Below, piece after piece: positions 7,798 to 16,096 of a stretch of 64,000 nucleotides of DNA (the stretch's first letter is position 1; each line of letters starts with the position of its first letter). The notes beneath the pieces were generated by a model. It was not told the origin of the DNA. It worked only from the letters and a program-made list of their open reading frames with translations, and searched no databases. Location: assembly GCF_018128965.1 (NCBI RefSeq), contig NZ_JAAEDH010000025.1, positions 1 through 64,000 of the forward strand. Direction: 5' to 3'. A program made the position numbers and the translations under genes. Source of the stretch: Plastoroseomonas arctica. GTDB taxonomy: Bacteria; Pseudomonadota; Alphaproteobacteria; Acetobacterales; Acetobacteraceae.

Positions 7798-8931
7798 TCA
7801 AAGCCCCGTCCTGGGCGGGTCGAGGTAGAGCGGGCTCTCCAGGTAGCGACGCAGCCAGTAGCGCGCGACCACACCGATCGCCGCCGCGATCGGCACGGCC
7901 AGCAGGACGCCGAGGAACCCGAAGGCCACGCCGCCGGCGAACAGCGCGAAGATCACCCATACCGCGTGCAGCTCCACCCGGTCGCCGAGCAGCCGCGGAT
8001 AGATGATGTAGCCCTCCACCACCTGGCCCACGAAGAACACGCCGGCCACCAGCAATACCCCGGTCCAGTTGCCGAACTGCCCCACCGCCAGCAGCAGGGC
8101 CGCGATGAAGCCGGTGAGGCTGCCGATATAGGGGATGAAGGACAGCACGCCGGTCACCAGCCCCACCGTCAACCCCAGCTCGAGCCCCACCAGTTGCAGC
8201 CCGGCGGCGTAGATCATCGCGAGAATGGCGCAGCAGATCAGCTGTCCGCGCAGCCAGGCCGCCAGCACCCGGTCCATGTCGCGCCCCAACGCCCGCAGCG
8301 TCGAGGCCGAGCGCCGCGGCAGCCAGCTTTCGATGCGCGTGACCATGCCCGGCCAGTCGCGCAGCAGGTAGAATGCGACAATCGGCATCACCACCGCGAG
8401 CATGAAGATGTTGGCCAGCGCGAAGCCGCCGCCGATCACCCGCGTGGCGGAACTGCCCAGGTAGGAGAGGAAGGACGCCACCTGGCCCACCGCCAACTCG
8501 CGCAGGCGCACATCCACCAGCTCCGGCCCCAGGGCTTCCTCCAGGCGCAGCAGCGCGTCGCGCAGCGCCGCGCCGACGCCGGCGACATAGGCGGGCAGCC
8601 GCGTCACCAGCACGCCGATTTGCGCGATCAGAAGCGGATACAGCAGCAGCAGCCCGAGAAGCGCCACCGCCGACAGCAACAGGATCATCAGCCCGGCGGC
8701 GAGCCCGCGCGGCACGCCGTAGCGCTCCAGCCGCGACGTCGGCGGGTCGAGGAAATAGGCGATCACGGCGGCCAGCACGAAGGGCGTCAGGATCGACTGG
8801 AACAGCCACAGCGCAAACAGAAGGCTGCCGAGGAAGCCCGCGATGAGTGCCACGCGCTGCGTGCGCGTCGCGCTGCGCGGTGCCGCGGGCGGCAGCAGCG
8901 TGCCGCGCCCGGGCGGCGGCGCCCCGCTCAC
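7798..8931 (-). CDS. AI-2E/PerM-family permease
   Basis: A 377-residue integral membrane protein with about eight hydrophobic spans: two near the N-terminus (about 27-70), one at about 80-100, then a cytoplasmic or periplasmic loop, and a C-terminal cluster from 165 on. The segment 'GVLSFIPYIGSLTGFIAALL' matches the highly conserved signature of the AI-2E transporter superfamily (UPF0118). Members export small molecules or act as ion antiporters; the substrate here cannot be told. The gene lies 34 bases before hdaA and 19 bases after a phosphatidyltransferase, all on the minus strand, which suggests one transcription unit. Confidence 0.85.
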   Translation of the reverse strand: MSGAPPPGRGTLLPPAAPRSATRTQRVALIAGFLGSLLFALWLFQSILTPFVLAAVIAYFLDPPTSRLERYGVPRGLAAGLMILLLSAVALLGLLLLYPLLIAQIGVLVTRLPAYVAGVGAALRDALLRLEEALGPELVDVRLRELAVGQVASFLSYLGSSATRVIGGGFALANIFMLAVVMPIVAFYLLRDWPGMVTRIESWLPRRSASTLRALGRDMDRVLAAWLRGQLICCAILAMIYAAGLQLVGLELGLTVGLVTGVLSFIPYIGSLTGFIAALLLAVGQFGNWTGVLLVAGVFFVGQVVEGYIIYPRLLGDRVELHAVWVIFALFAGGVAFGFLGVLLAVPIAAAIGVVARYWLRRYLESPLYLDPPRTGL

Positions 8932-8950
8932 GCCCGGCCCGCGGCGCGGT

Positions 8951-9520
8951 TCATGCCGCCGAGGCGCGTGCCGCGCGCACCACGTAGATGCCGCCCGACA
9001 GCAGCGTTGACGCGGCGGTGAGCCAGAGCGTCGCGTCCAGCAGCATCTCCGGCACGCCGGCCAGCGCGAGTGCGACGAGCGCGATCTGCAGCGCGGTGTT
9101 CGCCTTGCTGACCAGGATGGGCTCGATCGGCATCCGGTGCCCCGCGACCCAGAGCACGAGATAGCCGCCCACGATCAGCAGGTCGCGGAACACGACCAGC
9201 ACGGCGATCCAGTCGGGCAGCACGTTCACCGCCGCGAGTGTCACATAGACCGAGACCAGCAGCGCCTTGTCGGCCACCGGGTCCAGCACCGCGCCCAGGG
9301 CCGATCGCGTGCCCGTCGCGCGCGCCAGCCAGCCATCCAGCCCATCGGAGATGCCGGCGGCGATGAACACCATCAGCGCGATATCCAGCCGCCCGCGCAG
9401 GATCAGCAACACCACGGCCGGGACCGCGCACAGGCGCAGAAGCGTGATCAGGTTGGGCCAAGTGAGCGGACCCCGCCTCCGGTCAGGATCGTGCAGCGCC
9501 AAGACCCACGCGCCAGGCAT
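8951..9520 (-). CDS. CDP-alcohol phosphatidyltransferase (PgsA-like)
   Basis: A 189-residue membrane enzyme. The signature D-G-x2-A-R-x8-G-x3-D-x3-D is fully present in 'DGWLARATGTRSALGAVLDP' followed by VAD, so it should transfer a phosphatidyl group from CDP-diacylglycerol to an alcohol, most likely glycerol-3-phosphate. About five hydrophobic spans are visible. The chosen start overlaps the upstream gene by 38 bases; a shorter start before 'LTWPNLITLLRL' cannot be excluded. Position between a DUF2066-like exported protein and the PerM exporter suggests an envelope-related operon. Confidence 0.85.
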   Translation of the reverse strand: MPGAWVLALHDPDRRRGPLTWPNLITLLRLCAVPAVVLLILRGRLDIALMVFIAAGISDGLDGWLARATGTRSALGAVLDPVADKALLVSVYVTLAAVNVLPDWIAVLVVFRDLLIVGGYLVLWVAGHRMPIEPILVSKANTALQIALVALALAGVPEMLLDATLWLTAASTLLSGGIYVVRAARASAA

Positions 9521-10163
9521 CCGGCGCCCCGACCTGCGGCGCCCCGCTCTGTGGCACGAGGAGGATGCCGCCCGTCGCCAGGGCTTCCGCCGCGGCCGGC
9601 GGCTGGGCGCGCAGCGCGATGCGCAGCCGGGCGCGGTCCATGGCGATCGCCACCACGTCGATGCGCGCGACCTCGGGCGCCGCAGCCAGGCGGCGGCGGA
9701 TCTCCATCCATTCCGTCATGCCGCCGTAGCGGGCCACGGCCTCGATCGTCGCGACCGTCGCCGTGTTGCGCGGAGCGAGGGCGGTCGCCGGGTCGACGCC
9801 GCTCAACACCGCCTGGCTGCCGCTGCGGCGAAAATTCACCGTCACCACGCCGGTATAGCGGGTGGGTCCGGTGCGCTCCTCCTCGATGACGATCGATTCC
9901 ACCAGCGCCTCGAGCTGCCCGTCCGAGAGGCTGCGCGCGGCATTGTCGCCGGCAATGCGGCCCCAGGCGATGCGCCGGGCCGACGCCAGGGCACGGTCGC
10001 GCGCGATGACGCCGTTCTCAGCGCTGGCTTCGGCTGGCACGCCGCGCTGGGAGTAGTCCGGCTGCTGCGCTTGCGCCGGCAGCGCCAGCAGGATCAGCAT
10101 TGCGCCGAGGCGCGCGCCATGGTTCACCGCGCTCGACCACCCGCGCCGGGAGCATTCCCGCAT
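9483..10163 (-). CDS. Exported DUF2066-like protein
   Basis: A 226-residue protein with a signal peptide (hydrophobic stretch about 18-32, cleavage probably after AQA). The mature part begins with '[17 protein letters not shown]' and continues with '[20 protein letters not shown]', the pattern of DUF2066 proteins: an Ala/Arg-rich helix, then a strand ending in Y-x-[AG]-x-[VL]-x-[VY]. No enzyme motif is seen and the role of the family is not known to me. It lies divergently from purM with 55 bases between the starts. The stop overlaps the phosphatidyltransferase gene, so the two are probably translated together. Confidence 0.65.
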   Translation of the reverse strand: MRECSRRGWSSAVNHGARLGAMLILLALPAQAQQPDYSQRGVPAEASAENGVIARDRALASARRIAWGRIAGDNAARSLSDGQLEALVESIVIEEERTGPTRYTGVVTVNFRRSGSQAVLSGVDPATALAPRNTATVATIEAVARYGGMTEWMEIRRRLAAAPEVARIDVVAIAMDRARLRIALRAQPPAAAEALATGGILLVPQSGAPQVGAPDAWRVGLGAARS

Positions 10164-10218
10164 AGCCGCGTCTCCCTGCCTGAACTCTCACCGAGCCAAT
10201 AGCCCATCGGAGCCCGCC

Positions 10219-11280
10219 ATGACCAGCCTCACCTACCGCGATGCGGGCGTGGACATCGATGCCGGCGACGCGCTGGTGGACGCGATCAAGCCGCTGGCGA
10301 AATCCACCGGGCGCCGCGGCACCATGGGGGGGCTGGGCGGGTTCGGCGCGCTGTTCGACCTCCGCGCGGCGGGGTTTTCCGACCCCATCCTGGTCTCCTC
10401 GACCGATGGGGTGGGGACCAAGCTCAAGCTCGCGATCGACGCCGGCAACCATGACCATGTCGGCGTGGACCTGGTCGCGATGTGCGTCAACGACCTGGTG
10501 GTGCAGGGCGCCGAGCCGCTGTTCTTCCTCGACTACTACGCCACAGGCAAGCTGCGCGTGGACCAGGCCCGCGCGGTGGTGGCCGGCATCGCCGAGGGCT
10601 GCCGGCAGGCCGGCTGCGCCCTGGTCGGCGGCGAGACGGCCGAGATGCCGGGCATGTACGCCGCCGAGGATTACGACCTGGCCGGCTTCGCGGTGGGCGC
10701 GGCGGAGCGGGGCAACCTGCTGCCGCGCACGCTGGCGCCCGGCGACCTGATCCTGGGCCTGGCCAGCACGGGGGTGCATTCCAACGGGTTTTCGCTGGTC
10801 CGCCGCGTGATTGCGCATGCCGGGCTGACGCTGGCCTCGCCCGCACCCTTTGCCGAAGGGCTGACGCTGGGCGAGGCGCTGCTGACGCCGACGCGGATCT
10901 ATGTGCGCGCGCTCCTCGCCTTGCACCGCGCCGGGCTGCTCAAGGCGGCCGCCCACATCACCGGCGGTGGCCTGCCCGGCAACCTGCCGCGCGTGCTGCC
11001 GGATGGGCTGGGCGCGGTGCTGCAGGGCGGCAGCTGGCCGGTGCCCCCCGTCTTCGCCTGGCTGGCGGAGGCCGGCAACGTCACGGCGGACGAGATGCTG
11101 CGGGTGTTCAATTGCGGGGTCGGGATGGCGGTGGTGATTGCGCCGGGCGACGTTGCGGCCGCGACCGCGATCCTGGCGGCGGAGGGCGAGGCGGCACCGG
11201 TGATCGGCGCGCTGGAGGCGGCGCCCGGCCCGGCCGGGCTGCGCATCGACGGGCTGCCGGATGGGTGGCCGCGCGCGTGA
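10219..11280 (+). CDS. purM: Phosphoribosylformylglycinamidine cyclo-ligase
   Basis: A 353-residue enzyme that closes FGAM to AIR with ATP, the fifth step of purine synthesis. The N-terminal '[20 protein letters not shown]' is typical. '[13 protein letters not shown]' and '[20 protein letters not shown]' are signature segments, and '[13 protein letters not shown]' and '[15 protein letters not shown]' are intact. Length is normal for the family. PurN, the third-step enzyme, lies about 290 bases downstream on the same strand, separated by a large dispersed inverted-repeat element that could interrupt read-through. Confidence 0.97.
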   Translation: MTSLTYRDAGVDIDAGDALVDAIKPLAKSTGRRGTMGGLGGFGALFDLRAAGFSDPILVSSTDGVGTKLKLAIDAGNHDHVGVDLVAMCVNDLVVQGAEPLFFLDYYATGKLRVDQARAVVAGIAEGCRQAGCALVGGETAEMPGMYAAEDYDLAGFAVGAAERGNLLPRTLAPGDLILGLASTGVHSNGFSLVRRVIAHAGLTLASPAPFAEGLTLGEALLTPTRIYVRALLALHRAGLLKAAAHITGGGLPGNLPRVLPDGLGAVLQGGSWPVPPVFAWLAEAGNVTADEMLRVFNCGVGMAVVIAPGDVAAATAILAAEGEAAPVIGALEAAPGPAGLRIDGLPDGWPRA

Positions 11281-11332
11281 GCGCGGTGTCGGCTGCCTCC
11301 ATCTCTGCGTCTCTGCCGGTTGCGAGCCCGGT

Positions 11333-11562
11333 TCAAGGGCAAGCGGCCTTCGGCCGGCGCTGCGCGCCCCCTGAGCCGGACACGCGACCGGCAGAAAGGC
11401 TGTGATCGAGAAATGCCTGGTTGTCAGCCCGCCCCCTTTTTCGACCCAGACCGTCGTTCCGGCCGGCGGGCGCGGGTCAAGGGGCGCGCAGCGCCGGCCG
11501 CAGGGCGCTTGCCCTTGACGCGCGCTCGACGGACGGGCCCAGCATCATGGGGCGACGAAGGG
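11333..11562. repeat. Large dispersed inverted-repeat element, copy A
   Basis: Bases 11333-11374 and 11477-11518 are inverted repeats matching at 39 of 42 positions, with 102 bases between them. The whole stretch aligns with a second copy at 54481-54705. The right end, 11527-11562, is identical for 36 bases to 54670-54705. The element fills the purM-purN gap and ends 11 bases before the purN start. It carries no convincing gene. The size and symmetry resemble a miniature inverted-repeat element or a long-hairpin RNA, but I see no terminal target-site duplication. Confidence 0.8.
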
Positions 11563-11573
11563 GCAACCAGCCC

Positions 11574-12224
11574 ATGACGCGCCGCCGCACCGCCATCCTG
11601 ATCTCCGGCCGAGGCTCCAACATGGCGGCGCTCATCGCCGCCGCGCAGGCGCCCGACTATCCCGCCGAGATCGCTCTTGTCCTCTCCAACCGCGCCGATG
11701 CCGGCGGGCTGGCGCTGGCGCGATCCGCCGGCATCGCCACCGCCACCGTGGAAAGCCGCAGCTTCAAGGGCGACCGCGCCGGCTTCGAGGCCGCCATGCA
11801 GGCGGTGCTGGACCAGAAGGGCATCGACCTGATCGCGCTGGCCGGCTTCATGCGCGTGCTGACGCCAGGCTTCGTCGCGGCCTGGGAGGGCAGGATGGTG
11901 AACATCCACCCCTCGCTGCTGCCGGCGTTTCCGGGGCTCGACACCCATGCCCGTGCGCTCGCCGCCGGGGTGCGGCTGCACGGCTGCACCGTCCATCGGG
12001 TCAGCGCCAGCGTGGATGAAGGGCCGATCCTCGCCCAGGCCGCAATCCCGGTGCTGGTCGGCGACACCGAGGCGAGCCTCGCCGCGCGCGTGCTGGAACA
12101 GGAACACCGCCTCTACCCGGCAGCCCTCGCCTGGGTCGCCGCCGGCCGCACCGACCCGCCCGAGGCCCGGGGCGCCCTGGCAAACCCCTTGCCCGACACC
12201 GCCTGGCTTCCTAAAAGCCGCTAG
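11574..12224 (+). CDS. purN: Phosphoribosylglycinamide formyltransferase
   Basis: A 216-residue enzyme that transfers a formyl group from 10-formyl-THF to GAR. Expected motifs are present: 'ILISGRGSNMAALI' near the N-terminus, 'LAGFMRVLTPGFV', 'NIHPSLLPAFPGLDTHARAL' carrying the catalytic Asn-His pair, and 'VHRVSASVDEGPILAQA' with the catalytic Asp. The ATG at 11574 gives the usual N-terminus; an alternative ATG at 11547 would lie inside the dispersed repeat. A short coxIV-like gene follows 26 bases downstream. Confidence 0.96.
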   Translation: MTRRRTAILISGRGSNMAALIAAAQAPDYPAEIALVLSNRADAGGLALARSAGIATATVESRSFKGDRAGFEAAMQAVLDQKGIDLIALAGFMRVLTPGFVAAWEGRMVNIHPSLLPAFPGLDTHARALAAGVRLHGCTVHRVSASVDEGPILAQAAIPVLVGDTEASLAARVLEQEHRLYPAALAWVAAGRTDPPEARGALANPLPDTAWLPKSR

Positions 12225-12250
12225 AACACGCCCCATCGCGAGGACCACCC

Positions 12251-12403
12251 ATGGCCGACCCGCAATATGAATTCGGTGGCAGCGACAACGCCGCCATCGC
12301 CGAAGACCGCGCCAAGATGTGGGACGCCTTCACCGGCGCGACCAAATACGCGGTCATCGCCGTGGTCGTCATCCTGGTCGGGATCTACCTGCTCTGGGGC
12401 TGA
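12251..12403 (+). CDS. aa3-type cytochrome c oxidase subunit IV-like protein
   Basis: A 50-residue protein: a charged N-terminus ending 'KMWDAFTGATKYAVIA' and one C-terminal membrane span of about 18 residues ending LLWG. This is the pattern of the bacterial aa3 cytochrome oxidase subunit IV family, a small peptide at the edge of the oxidase complex. It sits between purN and the convergent ndk, away from any oxidase operon in this window, as is often the case in alphaproteobacteria. Automated callers may miss it because of its size. Confidence 0.8.
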   Translation: MADPQYEFGGSDNAAIAEDRAKMWDAFTGATKYAVIAVVVILVGIYLLWG

Positions 12404-12413
12404 GGGGCGGCCC

Positions 12414-12836
12414 TCAGCCGACCAGCTCGCAGCCGGCGAAGAAATAGGCGATCTCGATCGCCGCATTCTCCGCACTGTCCGAGCCATGGACGGAATTCGC
12501 CTCGATGCTCTCGGCGAACAGCTTGCGCACCGTGCCTTCGGCGGCGTTCGCCGGGTTGGTGGCCCCCATCAGGTCGCGGTGCTTCGTGACCGCGTTCTCG
12601 CCTTCAAGCACCTGCACCACCACCGGGCCCGAGATCATGAACTCGACCAGGTCCTTGTAGAAGGGCCGCGCGGCGTGCACGGCGTAGAAGGCCTTGGCCT
12701 GCGTCTCGCTCATCAGGATGCGCTTCTGACCGATGATGCTGAGGCCGTTCTCCTCATAGATCGCGTTGATCTTGCCGGTGAGGTTGCGGCGCGTCGCATC
12801 CGGCTTGAGGATGGAGAAGGTGCGTTCGATGGCCAT
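12414..12836 (-). CDS. ndk: Nucleoside diphosphate kinase
   Basis: A 140-residue enzyme that balances nucleoside triphosphates through a phosphohistidine. '[20 protein letters not shown]' opens the protein. The active-site region is '[18 protein letters not shown]', with the catalytic His in 'NSVHGSDS' at about 117. Length is normal. It converges on the coxIV-like gene (10 bases between stops) and is divergent from the SDR gene with about 80 bases between starts. Confidence 0.97.
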   Translation of the reverse strand: MAIERTFSILKPDATRRNLTGKINAIYEENGLSIIGQKRILMSETQAKAFYAVHAARPFYKDLVEFMISGPVVVQVLEGENAVTKHRDLMGATNPANAAEGTVRKLFAESIEANSVHGSDSAENAAIEIAYFFAGCELVG

Positions 12837-12918
12837 GATGCCGGTTCCCTGATCGCTGGTTTCGCCGGGCGATTAGGCGGGAAGCGGGCCTGACGCAACC
12901 CCAACTCGGAGGTATCCC

Positions 12919-13677
12919 ATGCGGCTTGCGGGCAAAACGGCCATCGTCACCGGCGGCTCCTCCGGCATCGGCCGGGCGATTGCGCGGCTGTTCGCCCGCG
13001 AAGGCGCGCGCGTGCTGATCGGCGACGTATCGGAGACGGTGCTGGAAGGCGGCGAGCCGACCTGCGCCATGATCGCCGCCGACGGTGGGTCAGCGCTGTT
13101 CCAGCACTGTGACGTGTCGGCCTGGGCCGATGTCGATGCGCTGGTCAATCGCGCGGTGGCCGAATGGGGCGCGCTCGACATCATGGTGAACAACGCCGCC
13201 ATCCGCGGCGCCGGCGTGCCGCTGCTGGAGACCACGGAGGATGACTGGGACCGGGTGATGGCGATCAACGCGAAGGGCGTATTCTTCGGCTGCAAGCGCG
13301 CGGTGCAGCAATTCCTGACCCAGCCAGTGCAGGGCGATGCGCGGGGGCGGATCGTCAACATCTCCTCCCAGCACGGCATGGTCGCGGCACCGGGGAAGCT
13401 CGCCTACGGCACCGGAAAGGCGGCGGCCGCCTACATCACGAAGCAGGTCGCGGTGGACTACGCGAAGGATCACATCCTGTGCAATGCGGTGGCACCGGGG
13501 CGCATCCTGACCGGCCGGCCGAACCCGGAGGCGCTGGAGTATTCGCACAGCCGCACGCCGATGCCGCGGCTGGGGCGACCGGACGACGTGGCCAGCGCGG
13601 CGCTGTTCCTCGCGAGCGATGCCAGCTTCGTCACTGGTCACAACCTCATGGTCGATGGTGGTTGGATGGCGTTCTGA
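12919..13677 (+). CDS. SDR-family oxidoreductase
   Basis: A 252-residue classical short-chain dehydrogenase. The cofactor loop 'TGGSSGIGRAIA' is at about 11-22, NNAA is near 92, the catalytic Ser is in 'NISSQHG', and the Tyr-x3-Lys is in 'AYGTGKAAAAYIT'. A closing 'VTGHNLMVDGGWMAF' is typical of the 3-oxoacyl reductase/glucose dehydrogenase-like group. Substrate cannot be deduced. An AGGTATCC stretch precedes the ATG. The gene stands alone between ndk and the DUF423 gene. Confidence 0.9.
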   Translation: MRLAGKTAIVTGGSSGIGRAIARLFAREGARVLIGDVSETVLEGGEPTCAMIAADGGSALFQHCDVSAWADVDALVNRAVAEWGALDIMVNNAAIRGAGVPLLETTEDDWDRVMAINAKGVFFGCKRAVQQFLTQPVQGDARGRIVNISSQHGMVAAPGKLAYGTGKAAAAYITKQVAVDYAKDHILCNAVAPGRILTGRPNPEALEYSHSRTPMPRLGRPDDVASAALFLASDASFVTGHNLMVDGGWMAF

Positions 13678-13693
13678 TCGCCATCGCGATCAG
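13674..13693 (+). terminator. Possible terminator hairpin of the SDR gene
   Basis: A 7-bp stem CTGATCG/CGATCAG with a 6-base loop overlaps the stop codon, followed by AATGCCCTTTC. The T-run is short, so termination is uncertain. Confidence 0.35.
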
Positions 13694-13847
13694 AATGCCC
13701 TTTCTCGTGCCTCAAGCGGCGGGCGCCGCGTGCCGCGGCTAGCCTCGCGCCACGGGGTGCGCGACGCGTTCGCGCCGGGCGGTCCGCGCAAGGGCTCGGC
13801 CCGATGGGGTGGTCTCAGAGCGCCGCACCGGTGATATAGACCCGCCC

Positions 13848-14216
13848 ATGAACCGTCTCTGGATCGCGCTCGGCGCGCTCGCCGGCCTTGGCGCCGTGGC
13901 CCTCTCCGCCTGGTCCGCCCATGGCCTGCCGCAGATGCTGGAGCCGGCGCCGCTCGACGCCGTGCGCAGCGCCATCACCCTGCAGGGCTGGCACGCACTC
14001 GCCCTGGTGGCAACCGGCCTCTTTGCCGCGCAGCGCGGCGGCATCCTTCCGCAAATCGCCGGCGCGGCCTTCTTCCTCGGCATGCTCATGTTCTGCGGCG
14101 CCGTCTATTCGGCCAATCTCGCCGGCATTCGCCTCGGCCCCGTCGCCCCCGTCGGCGGCATCACGCTGATGCTCGGCTGGGCGCTGCTGTTCCTGGCGGC
14201 CGTGAAACGCGCGTGA
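13848..14216 (+). CDS. DUF423 family membrane protein
   Basis: A 122-residue protein with four predicted membrane spans (about 4-22, 44-62, 68-88 and 98-118). 'ALSAWSAHGLPQML' early, and 'GWHALALVATGLFA', fit DUF423 (YgdD/YwdK-like), whose biochemical role is not established. The ATG at 13848 starts directly at the first span. The last four bases (GTGA) overlap the start of the next gene, so translation of the methyltransferase is probably coupled to this gene. Confidence 0.8.
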   Translation: MNRLWIALGALAGLGAVALSAWSAHGLPQMLEPAPLDAVRSAITLQGWHALALVATGLFAAQRGGILPQIAGAAFFLGMLMFCGAVYSANLAGIRLGPVAPVGGITLMLGWALLFLAAVKRA

Positions 14217-15121
14217 TCGCCGCCGTCTACCGCGCAGACCCCGGCTTCATCCCCGAACTCGCCGAGGAACTCGCCCGCTCCGGCCGCACGATCTCGGATT
14301 GGTGCGGCCCGCTCGCCCTCTCGCCCGAGCCACCCGTCCCCGCCGCCTGGGCGATCGACATCTGGACCGCCCCGCGCGAGGCATCCTTCGCCTCGATCAA
14401 GGAAGGCGCCGACGCGCTGCGCGCCATCCAGCGAAACTGGAGCCACGTGCCCGCCCTGCATCACCGCCGCTCCGCCCTGCTCGAAGACAGGCTGCCCCCA
14501 CTCAAGCAGCGTCCCACGGCCTTTCCCGAACCCGCGCCGAGCGGCCATCTCGGCGCCTGGACGCTGCTCGCGCCCGACCGGCTGCTCTATTCGCCGACCA
14601 AGACCAGCCCCTATCCGGCGAGCGCGCCGATCTTCATCGAGGATCGTGAAGGCCCGCCCTCCCGCGCCTACCTGAAGCTGTGGGAAGGGCTGACCCGCAT
14701 CGGCCGGCACCCGCAGCCTCGCGAGACCTGCCTCGACCTCGGCGCCGCGCCGGGGGGATGGAGCTGGGCGCTCGCGCGGCTCGGCGCCAGCGTCATCGCC
14801 GTGGACAAGGCCCCGCTCGCGGAGAATGTCGCGGCCATGCCGAACGTGACCTGGCGCCAGGAGAGCGCCTTCGGGCTTGACCCCGCCACAGAGCCACGGC
14901 CCGATTGGCTGTTCAGCGACATCATCTGCTACCCCGAGCGTCTGCTCACTTTGGTGAACCGCTGGCGAACAGCGCATCCCGCGACGAAGATCCTGTGCTC
15001 GATCAAGTTCCAGGGTGCCACCGACCATGACGCAGCGGCGCAATTCGCGTCGTTGCCAACCGCGCAGCTGTTCCACAGCACGCATAACAAGCACGAGCTG
15101 ACCTGCGCGATCCTGGACTAA
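14213..15121 (+). CDS. RlmM/FtsJ-like rRNA 2'-O-methyltransferase
   Basis: A 302-residue protein starting with GTG, coupled by a GTGA overlap to the DUF423 gene. The C-terminal half is an FtsJ-type SAM-dependent domain: 'ETCLDLGAAPGGWSWALARL' (motif I) at about 172-191, 'VIAVDKAPL' (motif II), 'DWLFSDIICYPERLL' with the catalytic Asp, and a late Lys in 'ILCSIKFQGAT'. The N-terminal half resembles the RNA-binding part of RlmM, which methylates C2498 of 23S rRNA in E. coli. RlmM-like activity is the likeliest, but the target is inference. Confidence 0.75.
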   Translation: MIAAVYRADPGFIPELAEELARSGRTISDWCGPLALSPEPPVPAAWAIDIWTAPREASFASIKEGADALRAIQRNWSHVPALHHRRSALLEDRLPPLKQRPTAFPEPAPSGHLGAWTLLAPDRLLYSPTKTSPYPASAPIFIEDREGPPSRAYLKLWEGLTRIGRHPQPRETCLDLGAAPGGWSWALARLGASVIAVDKAPLAENVAAMPNVTWRQESAFGLDPATEPRPDWLFSDIICYPERLLTLVNRWRTAHPATKILCSIKFQGATDHDAAAQFASLPTAQLFHSTHNKHELTCAILD

Positions 15122-15382
15122 GCGGGAAAATCGTGCCACGACACAAGCATCGCGGGAATACGGATCGCCGTATCTCCGTAGGACGCGTTTTCCGAGGCGG
15201 AGTCGAGCGATACACGATGCGAACCCGGCGCTTAAACGCGCAGAGCGCGCATCCAAAACGGTGCGTACTCCGACACGCAGCACGTGTATTTACCAGCCTC
15301 GCCGGCATCTGCCATGCTTCGCCGATACCGTTGCAAGGCGTCGGATCAGGCCCATGGAGTTCCACTCGCGCCGGCTACCTCC
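15122..15382. other. 261-base gap upstream of the response regulator
   Basis: Lower GC than its surroundings and no convincing gene. It holds a short perfect inverted repeat, ATACGG-ATCG-CCGTAT (15158-15173), which could be an operator, and the region must contain the promoter of the response-regulator gene. I could not assign -35/-10 boxes with confidence. Confidence 0.4.
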
Positions 15383-16096
15383 ATGAGCGCGTCCCGTCGC
15401 GTCGCCCTCGTTGAGGATGATCCCGTCCAGCGCCACATCGTGGCCGAATACCTGGCGCAGCACGGCCTGCGCCCCGCCCCCTTCGGCAATGCGCGCGACT
15501 TCCGTCGTGAATACGCGCAGGAGCTACCCGACCTCGCTTTGATCGACGTCCATCTCAACGACGCCGAGGATGGCTTCGCCCTCGCGCGCTGGGCCCGCGC
15601 CCGGTCGGCGCGCATGGGGATCATCATGCTGACCGCCGCGGGCGACGTGATCGACCGCGTCGCCGGCCTCGAATCCGGCGCCGACGACTACGTGACCAAG
15701 CCGTTTGAACCGCGCGAACTCCTCGCCCGCGTGCGCGCCCTGCTCCGCCGCGCCGCCGATGCGCCGGCCCCGCCCGCGCTGCAGGTCGAGCACCGCGTCG
15801 GCACCGCCCGGCTCGATCTCGAGCGCCACGTCCTCACGCTGGCCGATGGCAGCGAGGACACGCTGACGGCCAGCGAGTTCGACCTCCTCGCCCTGCTGGT
15901 GCGCCACCCGAACCGGCCGCTCACGCGCGAATGGCTGCTCGAACAGGCCGCGCATCGCGAGGCGGAGGCCTTCGACCGTGCCATCGACAACCGCATCATG
16001 CGGCTGCGCAAGAAGGTGGAGGCCGATCCGGCCAAGCCGCAGGCGCTGAAATCCGTGCGCGGCGTGGGCTACATGTTCGTCCCGCCCAGCGACTAG
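15383..16096 (+). CDS. OmpR-type DNA-binding response regulator
   Basis: A 237-residue protein. The receiver (about 6-120) has the acidic pair in 'VEDD' (11-13), the phosphoacceptor Asp55 in 'LALIDVHL', a switch Thr in 'MLTAAG' and Lys106 in 'YVTKPFEP'. The C-terminal winged helix (about 135-235) includes 'LTASEFDLLALLVRHPNRPLTREWLLEQA' region features and ends 'KSVRGVGYMFV'. The ATG at 15383 gives a standard short N-terminus. Its stop overlaps by four bases the stop of the large hybrid kinase on the other strand, so the kinase is the likely partner. Confidence 0.92.
   Translation: MSASRRVALVEDDPVQRHIVAEYLAQHGLRPAPFGNARDFRREYAQELPDLALIDVHLNDAEDGFALARWARARSARMGIIMLTAAGDVIDRVAGLESGADDYVTKPFEPRELLARVRALLRRAADAPAPPALQVEHRVGTARLDLERHVLTLADGSEDTLTASEFDLLALLVRHPNRPLTREWLLEQAAHREAEAFDRAIDNRIMRLRKKVEADPAKPQALKSVRGVGYMFVPPSD

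Noticed and set aside
11333-11562. Dispersed element considered as an insertion sequence
   Set aside because: No transposase frame and no flanking direct repeat are visible in either copy; the inverted-repeat structure alone does not make an IS.
15133-15414. 93-codon open frame in the gap before the response regulator
   Set aside because: No ribosome binding site, no motif, and it overlaps the start of the regulator in another frame.
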